Of a stretch of 13,515 nucleotides of DNA, positions 6,280 through 13,504 are shown one piece after another. The stretch's first letter is position 1; every line of letters starts with the position of its first letter. The stretch is taken from NCBI GenBank assembly GCA_030550075.1, contig JAUQQB010000037.1, forward strand, positions 1 to 13,515. The letters run 5' to 3'. Below the pieces are notes generated by a model that worked only from the letters and a program-made list of their open reading frames with translations, did not search any database and had not been told where the DNA came from. Source of the stretch: Chloroflexota bacterium. Its GTDB lineage: Bacteria; Chloroflexota; Anaerolineae; Thermoflexales; Thermoflexaceae. The position numbers and the translations under genes were made by a program.

Positions 6280-7776
6280 ATGGGAACCATCGCGCTGGAT
6301 CGCCCACGGGAGGCCTGTGGGGTCTTTGGGGTGTTCGCGCCGGGCCGGGAGGCCGCCCGGCTAACTTTCCTGGCCCTTTGCGCCCTGCAACACCGCGGCC
6401 AGGAAAGCGCCGGGATCGCCACCAGCGACGGCCAGGTCGCTTACCTCCATAAAGGCATGGGGCTGGTCGCTCAGGTGTTCGATGAGGGGATCTTACGCCA
6501 GCTCCGGGGCTCGCTGGCAATTGGGCACACCCGTTATTCCACCACCGGTGCCTCTCACATCCAGAACGCCCAGCCTTTCCTGATCGAAACCCTTTATGGG
6601 CCTCTGGGCATTGCCCACAACGGCAACCTGGTCCACGCGTCACTGTTGCGCCGCCGCCTGCTGGAGCGAGGGGTGGGCCTTTCCTCCGGCAGCGATAGCG
6701 AGCTGATCCTGCAGATCCTGGCCTCTCCGCCGGAAGCGTGGGGGGTTCCCCCGGAGCCCCGGGGCTCTGGTTCGGATCCATGGGTCGAGCGGATCCGGGC
6801 TCTCCTGCGCCTGGCCCCGGGCGCCTATTCCCTGGTGATCCTCACCCGTGAGGCGATTTACGCGGTACGGGATCCCTATGGCTTCCGCCCTCTCTGTCTG
6901 GGGGCATTGGAAGAAGGATACGCGGTGGCCTCAGAGTCCTGCGCCCTTCGACTGATCGGCGCCCGCCTCCTTCGGGAGCTGGCGCCCGGCGAGATCGTCC
7001 GCCTGGATCACCAGGGCCTCGCCGTTTTCGAAGGTCCCACTCCACCATCGCCGGCCTTCTGCGTCTTTGAATACGTTTACTTCATGCGGCCGGACTCCGT
7101 GCGGGAAGGGGGGGCGATCTATGCTACGCGCATGGCCCTGGGCCGTCAGCTCGCCCGCGAGGCCCCTGCCGAGGCCGATCTGGTGGTGGGCGTGCCCGAC
7201 TCGGCCACCCCGCACGCCATCGGCTATAGCCTGGAATCCGGGATCCCCTTCGTGGAAGGGCTGATCAAGAACCGTTACATCGGGCGCACCTTCATCCAGC
7301 CCGATGACCACACCCGCCAGCAAAGCGTCCATCTGAAATACAGTCCCCTGTCGGAGATCCTGCGAGGGCGACGGGTGGTGCTGGTGGATGATTCCATCGT
7401 CCGTGGCCACACCACGCGGCAGCTGGCGCAGCTCCTGCGGGAAGGCGGCGCGACGGCGGTCCATGTCCGGATTGCCTCGCCGCCGATTCGTCACCCCTGC
7501 TTTATGGGGATCGATATGGCCACCTACGCGGAACTGATCGCCCACCACCGTTCTGAGGAAGCGATCCGCCGTTTCCTCGGGGCGGACAGCCTAGCCTACC
7601 TGAGCCTTCAAGGGATGCTGACCGCCATCCGAGAGGCGCTTCCCGTTTCGGAGGGAGAATATTGCACCGCCTGTTTCTCCGGTCATTATCCGCTCCCCCT
7701 CCCGGAGGGGCATAGTGGATCTCAGGAGATCAAATCCGCGTTCGAGCGGATCCAGAGCATCCGTTTGAATCCCTGA
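6280..7776 (+). CDS. purF: Glutamine PRPP amidotransferase
   Basis: PurF catalyses the committed first step, making phosphoribosylamine from PRPP and glutamine. The 498-residue protein starts with a 12-residue propeptide (ending REA) before Cys13 of CGVFG, the N-terminal nucleophile exposed after self-cleavage. Glutaminase motifs are LQHRGQESAG (36-45), GHTRYSTTG (82-90) and HNGN (113-116). The PRPP loop VVLVDDSIVRGHT is at 366-378. Four cysteines (261 in FCVFEY, 407 in HPCF, and 462 and 465 in CTACFSG) match the [4Fe-4S] ligands of the Bacillus-type enzyme, so this is an iron-sulfur form and possibly oxygen-labile. An unusual Pro/Gly-rich insert lies at about 149-167 of the glutaminase domain. 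The gene begins 5 nt after purE. Feedback control by nucleotides is expected from the family. Confidence 0.97.
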   Translation: MGTIALDRPREACGVFGVFAPGREAARLTFLALCALQHRGQESAGIATSDGQVAYLHKGMGLVAQVFDEGILRQLRGSLAIGHTRYSTTGASHIQNAQPFLIETLYGPLGIAHNGNLVHASLLRRRLLERGVGLSSGSDSELILQILASPPEAWGVPPEPRGSGSDPWVERIRALLRLAPGAYSLVILTREAIYAVRDPYGFRPLCLGALEEGYAVASESCALRLIGARLLRELAPGEIVRLDHQGLAVFEGPTPPSPAFCVFEYVYFMRPDSVREGGAIYATRMALGRQLAREAPAEADLVVGVPDSATPHAIGYSLESGIPFVEGLIKNRYIGRTFIQPDDHTRQQSVHLKYSPLSEILRGRRVVLVDDSIVRGHTTRQLAQLLREGGATAVHVRIASPPIRHPCFMGIDMATYAELIAHHRSEEAIRRFLGADSLAYLSLQGMLTAIREALPVSEGEYCTACFSGHYPLPLPEGHSGSQEIKSAFERIQSIRLNP

Positions 7777-7808
7777 TACGTTGTCCGTTTTTCATGGGTG
7801 CAATGGCG

Positions 7809-9110
7809 ATGAAAGGGAAACGGATCCTGATTGTGGGCTCCGGAGGGCGGGAGCACGCGCTGGCCTGGGCGCTGGCCCGCTCTCCAGAAGTGGAAACGGT
7901 GTATGTGGCGCCGGGGAACGCAGGAACCCGGTGGCCGGCGCGTTCGGATCGAGCGTCCGCGGTCCCGGTTCCGATCCCGGCCGAGGACATCAAGGGGCTG
8001 ATCGCCTTCGCCCGCGAGCGCGCCATCGATCTCACCGTCGTGGGCCCTGAGGCTCCGCTGGCGCTGGGAATGGTAGACGCCTTCCGGGCCGCCGGCCTGC
8101 GGATCTTCGGGCCCACCCAGGCCGCCGCCCGTCTGGAATCCTCCAAGGCCTTCGCCAAGGAGTTGATGCGCCGCTGCGGGATCCCCACCGCCGATTTCGC
8201 CGTGTTCCACGATCTCGACGCCGCCCGCTCCTATGTGCGACGCCATTCCAGCCCCCTGGTGGTGAAGGCCAGCGGGCTTGCGGGCGGAAAGGGAACCTTC
8301 GTCTGCGAGACGGTCCAGGAAGCGGAAGAGGCGCTGCGCCTTCTGATAGAGGAACGGGTTTTCGGCGAGGCTGGGGAGACCGTGGTCATCGAGGAGCGTC
8401 TGGAGGGCCGCGAGCTCTCCTTGCTGGCCCTCACGGATGGGCAAACGGTGCGCCCGCTTCTACCCGCCCGCGACCACAAGCGCCTGCGTGATGGCGACCA
8501 GGGGCCGAACACCGGCGGCATGGGGGCCTACGCGCCAGTCCCGGATATCTCCGGGGAGGAGATCGAGGCGATGGCCCGGATCATCCTGCAGCCCGCCGTG
8601 GAGGCGCTGGCCCGTCAGGGAGCCCCCTTTACCGGGGTGCTTTACGCCGGTCTGATGCTCACCGCCCACGGCCCCTTCGTCCTGGAATTTAACGCCCGCC
8701 TGGGAGACCCGGAGGCTCAGGCCATCCTGCCGTTGCTGGAAAGCGATCTGCTGGAGGCTCTCGAAGCCTGTCTGGATCGCCGTCTGGAAGAAGCTCCCCT
8801 GCGCTGGCGCTCCGGTTCATGCGTCACCGTTGTGCTCGCCGTGCCCGGGTATCCCGGCCCGGTCCCGAAAGGGATTCCAATCTTCGGGCTGGAGGAAGCC
8901 GAGGCAATGGAGGATGTGTGGGTGTTCCATGCGGGAACGGCAGATGCGAACGGGCAGGTTGTGAACGCTGGCGGGCGGGTGCTGGCGGTCAGCGCCTGGG
9001 GCGCGGATCTGGCGGCCGCGGCGGGCCGTGCTTACGCGGCAGTCTCCCGGATCCATTTCGAGGGGATGCACTTCCGCTGCGATATCGGCCGAGCCCGTCC
9101 GTTCCGGTAA
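7809..9110 (+). CDS. purD: Phosphoribosylamine-glycine ligase (GAR synthetase)
   Basis: PurD joins phosphoribosylamine to glycine with ATP, step two. The 433-residue product is an ATP-grasp enzyme with GSGGREHA (10-17), VVGPEAPLA (77-85), the ATP-binding loop VKASGLAGGKG (152-162), the GAR synthetase signature GPNTGGMGAY (232-241) and the metal-binding EFNARLGDPE (293-302). Length is normal for the family. Three in-frame ATGs lie close together (7794, 7803, 7809), none with a strong site. I chose 7809 because MKGKRILIVGSGG matches the usual PurD N-terminus and GGGTG lies about 8 nt upstream; a start at 7794 would add five residues. The gene follows purF after 32 nt, with no terminator visible between them. 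Confidence 0.96.
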   Translation: MKGKRILIVGSGGREHALAWALARSPEVETVYVAPGNAGTRWPARSDRASAVPVPIPAEDIKGLIAFARERAIDLTVVGPEAPLALGMVDAFRAAGLRIFGPTQAAARLESSKAFAKELMRRCGIPTADFAVFHDLDAARSYVRRHSSPLVVKASGLAGGKGTFVCETVQEAEEALRLLIEERVFGEAGETVVIEERLEGRELSLLALTDGQTVRPLLPARDHKRLRDGDQGPNTGGMGAYAPVPDISGEEIEAMARIILQPAVEALARQGAPFTGVLYAGLMLTAHGPFVLEFNARLGDPEAQAILPLLESDLLEALEACLDRRLEEAPLRWRSGSCVTVVLAVPGYPGPVPKGIPIFGLEEAEAMEDVWVFHAGTADANGQVVNAGGRVLAVSAWGADLAAAAGRAYAAVSRIHFEGMHFRCDIGRARPFR

Positions 9111-9128
9111 CCTCAGGAGGTTTCTGGG

Positions 9129-10160
9129 ATGAAGCCTGCGGAATCCTACGCGCGCGCCGGGGTTCATCTGGACATCGCTCAGGAGATCCTGAACCGGATC
9201 GCCGGAGCGGTTCGATCCACCTATCGATCGGAGGTGATTGCCGGCCTGGGAGCCTTCGCCGGTCTCTACCGGGCCGATGCCCTGAAGGCGATGGCGGAGC
9301 CCGTGCTGGTGGCCTCCACGGATGGCGTGGGCACCAAGCTGAAGGTGGCGGCTCGCCTGGGGCGCTGGGAAACCATCGGCTACGATCTGGTCCATCACTG
9401 CGTGAACGACATCCTGGTCCACGGCGCCCGCCCGCTCTTCTTCCTGGATTACATCGCGGCTGCCCGTCTGGAGCCTGACGTCGTGGTGCGCGTGGTGGAA
9501 AGCGTGGCCGCCGCCTGTCGGGCGGTCGGGTGTGTCCTGCTGGGCGGGGAGACGGCGGAGATGCCAGGAATCTACATGCCCGGCGAGCTGGACCTGGTGG
9601 GGACCATCGTGGGGGTGGTTGAGCGCCATCGGATCCGGGACGGCCGGGGGATCCAGCCGGGGGATTCGCTGCTGGCCCTTCCCTCCAGCGGGCTGCATAC
9701 CAACGGATACAGCCTGGCGCGCAAGGTCCTGGAGGATCTGGACTGGGAATCCTTCATGCTGGAGCTGGGCGCTTCCATCGGCGAAGCATTGCTCGCTCCC
9801 CATCGCTGTTACCTGGAGCCCATCCGGATGCTGGAGGAGGCTGGGATTGAAATCAAGGGGCTGGCCCATATCACCGGCGGCGGCGTTTTTGAGAACCTCC
9901 CTCGTATCCTCCCGCCCGGGACGGCGGCGGTGCTCCATCGGGGCGCCTGGCCGGAGCCGCCGATTTTCTCACTGATCCAGCGCCTGGGCCACGTGGATGC
10001 CGGCGAGATGTTCCGCGTATTCAATATGGGCCTGGGGATAATCATGATCCTCGACCCGGAGGCCGCAGAGCGCGCCCTCGCCCTGCGCCCGGAAGAGCTT
10101 TTCCATGTAGGGGAGATCGTGGCGGGGGATCGAAGCGTGCACATTCAGGGCCTCACATAG
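9129..10160 (+). CDS. purM: AIR synthetase (phosphoribosylformylglycinamidine cyclo-ligase)
   Basis: PurM closes the imidazole ring, turning FGAM into AIR with ATP, step five. The 343-residue protein belongs to the same ATP-binding superfamily as the synthetase core of PurL. Visible motifs are STDGVGTKLK (63-72), GYDLVHHCVNDI (84-95), LGGETAEMPG (138-147) and PSSGLHTNGYSLAR (185-198); the C-terminal half includes ITGGGVFENLPRILP. Length is typical. AGGAGG at 9115-9120, 8 nt before the ATG, sets the start unambiguously. It lies 18 nt after purD. Its product AIR is the direct substrate of the PurE encoded upstream in the same operon. Confidence 0.97.
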   Translation: MKPAESYARAGVHLDIAQEILNRIAGAVRSTYRSEVIAGLGAFAGLYRADALKAMAEPVLVASTDGVGTKLKVAARLGRWETIGYDLVHHCVNDILVHGARPLFFLDYIAAARLEPDVVVRVVESVAAACRAVGCVLLGGETAEMPGIYMPGELDLVGTIVGVVERHRIRDGRGIQPGDSLLALPSSGLHTNGYSLARKVLEDLDWESFMLELGASIGEALLAPHRCYLEPIRMLEEAGIEIKGLAHITGGGVFENLPRILPPGTAAVLHRGAWPEPPIFSLIQRLGHVDAGEMFRVFNMGLGIIMILDPEAAERALALRPEELFHVGEIVAGDRSVHIQGLT

Positions 10161-10292
10161 GGTGTAGGGGAAGAACCACCGTCCCTCGCCCCGGGCGGCC
10201 CTGCCGCACAGGGAAGCGGGGATCCCCTGCCTTATCCCGCGTCCTCGCCCCAACGCTCCGGAATCAACGAGCTGCGGAAGGAGATTTTATCG
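10161..10292 (+). other. purM-purN gap, structured and GC-rich
   Basis: At 132 nt this is the only sizeable gap inside the pur operon. It contains a small hairpin GCGGC-CCT-GCCGC (10195-10207), which an outer TCCCT/AGGGA pair (10182-10186 with 10210-10214) could enclose, and a 10-bp palindrome GGGGATCCCC (10218-10227). No U-tract and no clear -35/-10 pair are seen, so I cannot say whether it terminates, processes or restarts transcription. AAGGAGA at 10278-10284 is the purN ribosome binding site, 8 nt before its ATG. Confidence 0.35.
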
Positions 10293-10895
10293 ATGAAAGA
10301 TCGCCGCCTGGTGGTGATGATCTCCGGCTTCGGCAGCAACCTGCAGGCGATCCTGGATGCCTGCGCGGCAGGGAGGCTCCCCGCCCGCGTAGTGCTTGTC
10401 GTCTCTAACCGCAAGGAAGCCTACGGGCTGGTGCGGGCGCAGCGGGCCGGCGTCCCTACGCTCTATTTTCCCCTGAAACCTTACCGCGAGCGCGGCCTGG
10501 ATCGGGCCGTTTACGATCGCGATCTGGCGGAGCGCATCCTCCCCTATCGGCCCGATCTCATCGTCCTGGCCGGATGGATGCATATCCTGAGCCCGGCTTT
10601 TCTGGAACGCTTCCCCGGACGGGTGATCAACCTCCATCCCGCGCTTCCCGGCATGTTCCCGGGCATGAACGCCATCCAGCGGGCCTTTGAGGCTTATCAG
10701 CGGGGGGAGATCGCTTACAGCGGATGCATGGTCCACATCGTAACCCCGGCGGTGGATGAGGGGCCCGTGCTGGCTCAGGCCATTGTCCCCATCCTCCTCG
10801 AGGACACCCTGGCAACCTTGGAGGCCCGCATGCACGAGGCCGAGCACCGCGTGATCATCGAAGGGATCCGGCGGGCGCTTGAGATGTGTGAATAG
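10293..10895 (+). CDS. purN: GAR formyltransferase
   Basis: PurN transfers a formyl group from 10-formyltetrahydrofolate to GAR, step three. The 200-residue protein has the N-terminal phosphate-binding loop ISGFGSNLQAI (10-20) and the catalytic trio Asn113 and His115 (VINLHPALPG) with Asp155 (TPAVDEGPV), as in the Escherichia coli enzyme. The segment after the catalytic His reads LPGMFPGMNAIQRAF rather than the enterobacterial LLPxxPGLHTHRQ, a variant I associate with yeast Ade8-like and some deep-branching bacterial PurN proteins. The start is fixed by AAGGAGA 8 nt upstream. It is the last gene of the pur operon and converges on the metallophosphoesterase gene. The formate-dependent alternative, PurT, is not present in this window. 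Confidence 0.95.
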   Translation: MKDRRLVVMISGFGSNLQAILDACAAGRLPARVVLVVSNRKEAYGLVRAQRAGVPTLYFPLKPYRERGLDRAVYDRDLAERILPYRPDLIVLAGWMHILSPAFLERFPGRVINLHPALPGMFPGMNAIQRAFEAYQRGEIAYSGCMVHIVTPAVDEGPVLAQAIVPILLEDTLATLEARMHEAEHRVIIEGIRRALEMCE

Positions 10896-11038
10896 TTGTT
10901 ACGCAACGATCCCGCCCTTCTCACGCAATAGAGGCATTTCCCGCGGGTTTTCTCCTGAGGGCTTTAGGGGCCTTCCACCTCTTCACAAGAGCTCCGGACC
11001 GAATGGGGCCAGGCGGAATCGTTACAACTGAGTTTATG
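10895..11038. repeat. Imperfect inverted repeat framing the convergent intergenic region
   Basis: The left arm (10895-10916) and right arm (11022-11038) are inverted copies. The left arm reads GTTGT, an extra TACGC, then AACGATCCCGCC; the reverse complement of the right arm reads GTTGTAACGATTCCGCC. Sixteen of 17 bases match once the five-base insertion is removed. The arms are about 105 bp apart and start exactly at the last base of purN. Between them are the palindrome CCCGCGGG (10940-10947) and a small CTCTT-CAC-AAGAG hairpin (10979-10991). This could be a transcript-end structure shared by the convergent genes or a small decayed mobile element. Neither is proven. Confidence 0.5.
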
Positions 11039-11065
11039 TGCCAGCCTTCCGCCGCAGCTGCCCAG

Positions 11066-11671
11066 TCATCCTCCTTCTAAAAACCGGAACGCCGAATCCA
11101 GAGGAAGCACCCAATCCCGAACCCGGCTGGTGGAGAGATCGATCCACTCATACCGCAGGTCTCCCGACTGCACATGGAGGAGACCCACTGCCGGTCCCGG
11201 CCAGACGTAATAATCGGGAGCTACCGGGCCCGGATTCACCAGCCAGATCCCATTCACGCAAACCAGATGGGGTCGGTGCGTGTGCCCGGAGACGATCACA
11301 TGCACCGGATCCGAAAAAGCAAAGCGCGCATATCGCAGATAGCGTAAGGGCTCGAAGCCCATGAGGGTTTCCCGAATCTTGTTCCTCAGATAAACCGGCC
11401 AGCCCCCGTGACCGTGCACCAGCCCGATTCGGACCCCGTTGATCTCCACAATCTCCCGCCACGGCAGCCGGAGCCCCAGATCCGCGTTCCCCTTCACCGC
11501 CACCACGGGGGCCAGGCGGGCCAGTTCATCCAGCACCGGCCAGCGATTCAGATCCCCCGCGTGGAGGATCAGGGAAACACCGCGAAACACCTCGGCTACC
11601 TGAGGCGGGAGGCGTTCCAGCCGTTGGGGGACATGGGTATCCGCAATCAGGCCCACGGTCATGGTCCGCAT
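11066..11671 (-). CDS. YfcE/MJ0936-type metallophosphoesterase
   Basis: This 201-residue protein belongs to the calcineurin-like phosphodiesterase superfamily, in the small single-domain YfcE group. The two-metal site motifs appear in order: DTH (11-13), GD (39-40) in HAGDLN, GNAD (61-64), the His of VHGHGG (86-88) and GHTHRP (129-134). The physiological substrate of this group is generally unclear; members hydrolyse phosphodiesters such as bis-pNPP in vitro. A 25-30 residue insertion (about 94-121), rich in Arg, Tyr and Phe, lies between the fourth and fifth motifs. I chose ATG 11671 because GAGGGG (11678-11683) lies 6 nt upstream and overlaps the stop of the preceding hydrolase gene, implying coupling. 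The longer frame from 11722 would run into that gene. The gene is convergent with purN. Confidence 0.88.
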   Translation of the reverse strand: MRTMTVGLIADTHVPQRLERLPPQVAEVFRGVSLILHAGDLNRWPVLDELARLAPVVAVKGNADLGLRLPWREIVEINGVRIGLVHGHGGWPVYLRNKIRETLMGFEPLRYLRYARFAFSDPVHVIVSGHTHRPHLVCVNGIWLVNPGPVAPDYYVWPGPAVGLLHVQSGDLRYEWIDLSTSRVRDWVLPLDSAFRFLEGG

Positions 11672-11681
11672 GGGCTTCCCC

Positions 11682-12542
11682 TCAGCGCTCCGCTTCCACG
11701 CGTGTCTTCCGTTCCACGACACGTCGGATGAAGCGCTCGATCTGCTCGAAGGCTTCTTCCCGCTCGATATCCTCAGGGATGACGTGGCCGCTGTGAACCA
11801 GCCAGTGGATCGTCTTGTCCGCGCTGCCCAGTCGATGGTAGATCGTCCATCCTTGATCCGGAAGAACCGTGCGATCGGATCGGGAGTAGATCAGTAGAGC
11901 CGGGCATCGCACCTGGGGGAGACGAGCGGCCGTCGCCCGAAGCACGCGAAGCACCTCCTCCACCACGGCAAGCGGATACCATGAGTATGAAACCCGCTCC
12001 GCCTGAGCTTCGGGATCACGGAGATCCGAGGAGGGCTTCCCCACATTAGGGATCAACCGTTTCAACAGCCAGAGAAAATGGAGGCGGATATCCCGGATCC
12101 GATAAGGGGAGGCCATGACGATCAGGCCGTCCGGGGGTCGCCGGGCGGCCTCATAAAGGGCGAGGACGCCGCCCAGCGAGAGGCCGCATAAGAATACCTG
12201 CTCACAGCGCTCCCGCAGGGTCTGGGCGCCCGCAGCCACCGCTTCCGTCCAATCTCGCCAGGTCACCTGGCGCAAATCCTCCGGCCGCGTTCCATGCCCG
12301 GGCAATCGGATTCCCAGCGCTGTCAGCCCACGATCAGCCAGAAAAACCCCAAGCGGGCGCATCTCCTGAGGGGCGCCCGTGAACCCGTGGATCAGCAACA
12401 CACCGATGGGCCCGCCAGAGAAAAAGAACGGTTCGCCTCCCGGACGCAACGGCCCTTCCCCCAAACGGGGTCCCCAGCGGGTCAGCACACCTTCTTCGGT
12501 GAGATGAGCCCCATCCTTACGATCCTTTGGAATTATGTGCAT
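11682..12542 (-). CDS. Alpha/beta hydrolase, carboxylesterase / monoacylglycerol lipase-like
   Basis: This is a 286-residue serine hydrolase resembling the Est30-type carboxylesterases and monoacylglycerol lipases. It has the oxyanion-hole motif LLIHGFTG (49-56), nucleophile Ser122 in GLSLGG, Asp223 in SRSDRTVLP and His253 in HSGHVIPED. A lid-like region at about 148-195 is rich in Leu, Arg and Trp. The N-terminal 40 residues before the core are charged and non-hydrophobic, with no signal peptide, so the enzyme is probably cytoplasmic. The start at 12542 is supported by a purine-rich site (GAGGAGGAG, 12549-12557) 6 nt upstream. The same frame extends to 12773 but would overlap the divergent methyltransferase gene. 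It is the first gene of a two-gene operon with the metallophosphoesterase. The substrate is unknown. Confidence 0.9.
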   Translation of the reverse strand: MHIIPKDRKDGAHLTEEGVLTRWGPRLGEGPLRPGGEPFFFSGGPIGVLLIHGFTGAPQEMRPLGVFLADRGLTALGIRLPGHGTRPEDLRQVTWRDWTEAVAAGAQTLRERCEQVFLCGLSLGGVLALYEAARRPPDGLIVMASPYRIRDIRLHFLWLLKRLIPNVGKPSSDLRDPEAQAERVSYSWYPLAVVEEVLRVLRATAARLPQVRCPALLIYSRSDRTVLPDQGWTIYHRLGSADKTIHWLVHSGHVIPEDIEREEAFEQIERFIRRVVERKTRVEAER

Positions 12543-12628
12543 CCTGAGCTCCTCCTCGTAAAATAAGCCGGTACAGAATACGAGCGCTACTCCACACCGC
12601 TTCAGATCTGCCGGGAGCTCCTGATTGC
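12543..12628. promoter_or_regulatory. Divergent intergenic region between hydrolase and methyltransferase
   Basis: These 86 nt must hold the promoters or upstream signals of both divergent genes. An AT-rich patch (about 12558-12583) includes - strand candidates such as TATTCT and + strand TAAAAT, but I find no matching -35 box at proper spacing for either strand. The GGAGCTCC palindrome at 12614-12621 lies just before the methyltransferase start. No promoter is assigned. Confidence 0.35.
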
Positions 12629-13336
12629 ATGAGTTCGAACCCCAACAAGTCGGAACAGGTTCGGGCGATGTTCGCTCGCATCGCCCATCGGTATGATTTG
12701 ATGAACCGCCTGATGACCGGAGGGCTGGATCTGCGCTGGCGCCAGCAGGCCATCCAGGCCTGCGCGCTGCCACCGGACGCCTGGGTCCTGGATGTGGGAG
12801 CTGGGACCGGCGATCTGGCGGCGGAAGCTCTGCGACAGCGCCCCGGGGCGCTGGTGGTGGGCTGTGATTTCACCCTCCCGATGATGCTTCGCGGGCGCAT
12901 GAAACCCGGTCGCGATCGCATCCGATGGGTCGGCGGGGACGCGTTGCGCCTCCCTTTCCCCGATGAGCAGTTTGACGCAGTGGTCTCCGGCTTCGTGATG
13001 CGCAACGTTGCGGATCTGGATCAGGCCTTCCGGGAACAGTCCCGGGTCGTCCGTCCCAGCGGTCGGGTGGCCTGCCTGGAAGCCATTCGCCCGCCCCGAC
13101 GATGGTGGACCCCATTGTATCGCTTTTATTTTCATCGTACGGTTCCATGGATGGGAGCGATCGTGGCCGGTGATCGCGCGGCCTACACGTATTTGCCGCA
13201 ATCCGTGGAAGGCTTTTTTACGCTGGAAGAGCTAGCCCGCGCGATGATCCGGGCGGGCCTGATCCTTCAGGAAGCCCGCACGTTCCTGTTGGGAACGGTG
13301 GCCCTCATTGTCAGCATGAAACCTGATAGGCGCTAA
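12629..13336 (+). CDS. ubiE: Demethylmenaquinone / UbiE-COQ5 family C-methyltransferase
   Basis: This 235-residue class I SAM-dependent methyltransferase of the UbiE/MenG/COQ5 family adds the ring methyl group in menaquinone or ubiquinone synthesis. It shows the family's N-terminal signature around FARIAHRYDLMNRLMTGGLD (15-34), SAM motif I LDVGAGTGD (54-62), the acidic Asp80, the GDALRLPFPDEQFD segment (103-116), VMRNVADLDQAFRE (123-136) and the C-terminal YTYLPQSVEGF segment (186-196), which is characteristic of UbiE rather than of general methyltransferases. If the host is a menaquinone-using bacterium, menG would be the better name. The ribosome binding site is mediocre (GGGAG at 12613-12617, 11 nt away). 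The gene is transcribed divergently from the hydrolase, and no other quinone gene is visible nearby. Confidence 0.9.
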   Translation: MSSNPNKSEQVRAMFARIAHRYDLMNRLMTGGLDLRWRQQAIQACALPPDAWVLDVGAGTGDLAAEALRQRPGALVVGCDFTLPMMLRGRMKPGRDRIRWVGGDALRLPFPDEQFDAVVSGFVMRNVADLDQAFREQSRVVRPSGRVACLEAIRPPRRWWTPLYRFYFHRTVPWMGAIVAGDRAAYTYLPQSVEGFFTLEELARAMIRAGLILQEARTFLLGTVALIVSMKPDRR

Positions 13337-13402
13337 GCCGATTGGAATTGGATCTTTCATTCCGTGGCTTTGAAGGGCGGAGCGCTCATCTGCCCAATTA
13401 TA

Positions 13403-13423
13403 TTAGGAGTTACGCAGTTGAAA
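13403..13423 (+). other. Possible repeat or element end (TTACGCA-containing)
   Basis: The segment AGGAGTTACGCAGTTG (13405-13420) looks like the kind of terminus seen on small insertion elements and MITEs, and precedes the long hairpin by about 40 nt. Its core GTTACGCA recurs at 10898-10905. The other end, if any, lies beyond the window, so this is a suggestion only. Confidence 0.2.
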
Positions 13424-13457
13424 GCTCTAAAGGTGGAACGGAATGGCCCCACCCCCC

Positions 13458-13504
13458 TTCTCCCCCCTCCCCACGGCCCTTTGGGCCGTGGGGAGGGGGG
13501 AGAA
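13458..13504. repeat. Perfect 22-bp hairpin, three-base loop
   Basis: The arms at 13458-13479 and 13483-13504 are perfectly complementary over 22 bp around a TTT loop (13480-13482). The inner part is CACGGCCC/GGGCCGTG and the outer part consists of C-rich and G-rich tracts. The flank on the + strand is AAAAATCC and not a U-tract, and the - strand flank is G/C-rich, so it is not a standard intrinsic terminator on either strand. It lies 121 nt after the methyltransferase stop. A repeated palindromic element (REP- or MITE-like) is the likeliest explanation, with a possible side role in transcript ending. Confidence 0.85.

Noticed and set aside
5705..6781. 358-codon open frame on the - strand opposite purE and purF
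   Set aside because: Composition is dominated by Pro, Gly and Arg with no domain, and it spans two well-supported genes on the other strand.
8817..9938. 373-codon open frame on the - strand opposite purD and purM
   Set aside because: It covers the junction of two conserved genes, shows His/Gln/Pro/Arg-rich low-information sequence, and matches no family I know.
10940..10951. CCCGCGGG followed by TTTT as a terminator of the pur operon
   Set aside because: The palindrome has no loop bases, so it cannot form a useful hairpin, and the T run is only four bases long.
12543..12773. Upstream extension of the hydrolase frame (77 codons)
   Set aside because: It would overlap the conserved N-terminus of the divergent methyltransferase, and a good ribosome binding site supports the internal ATG at 12542.
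13458..13504. Long hairpin read as an intrinsic terminator of the methyltransferase gene
   Set aside because: The + strand flank is A-rich and no U-tract follows on either strand; it is better described as a palindromic repeat.
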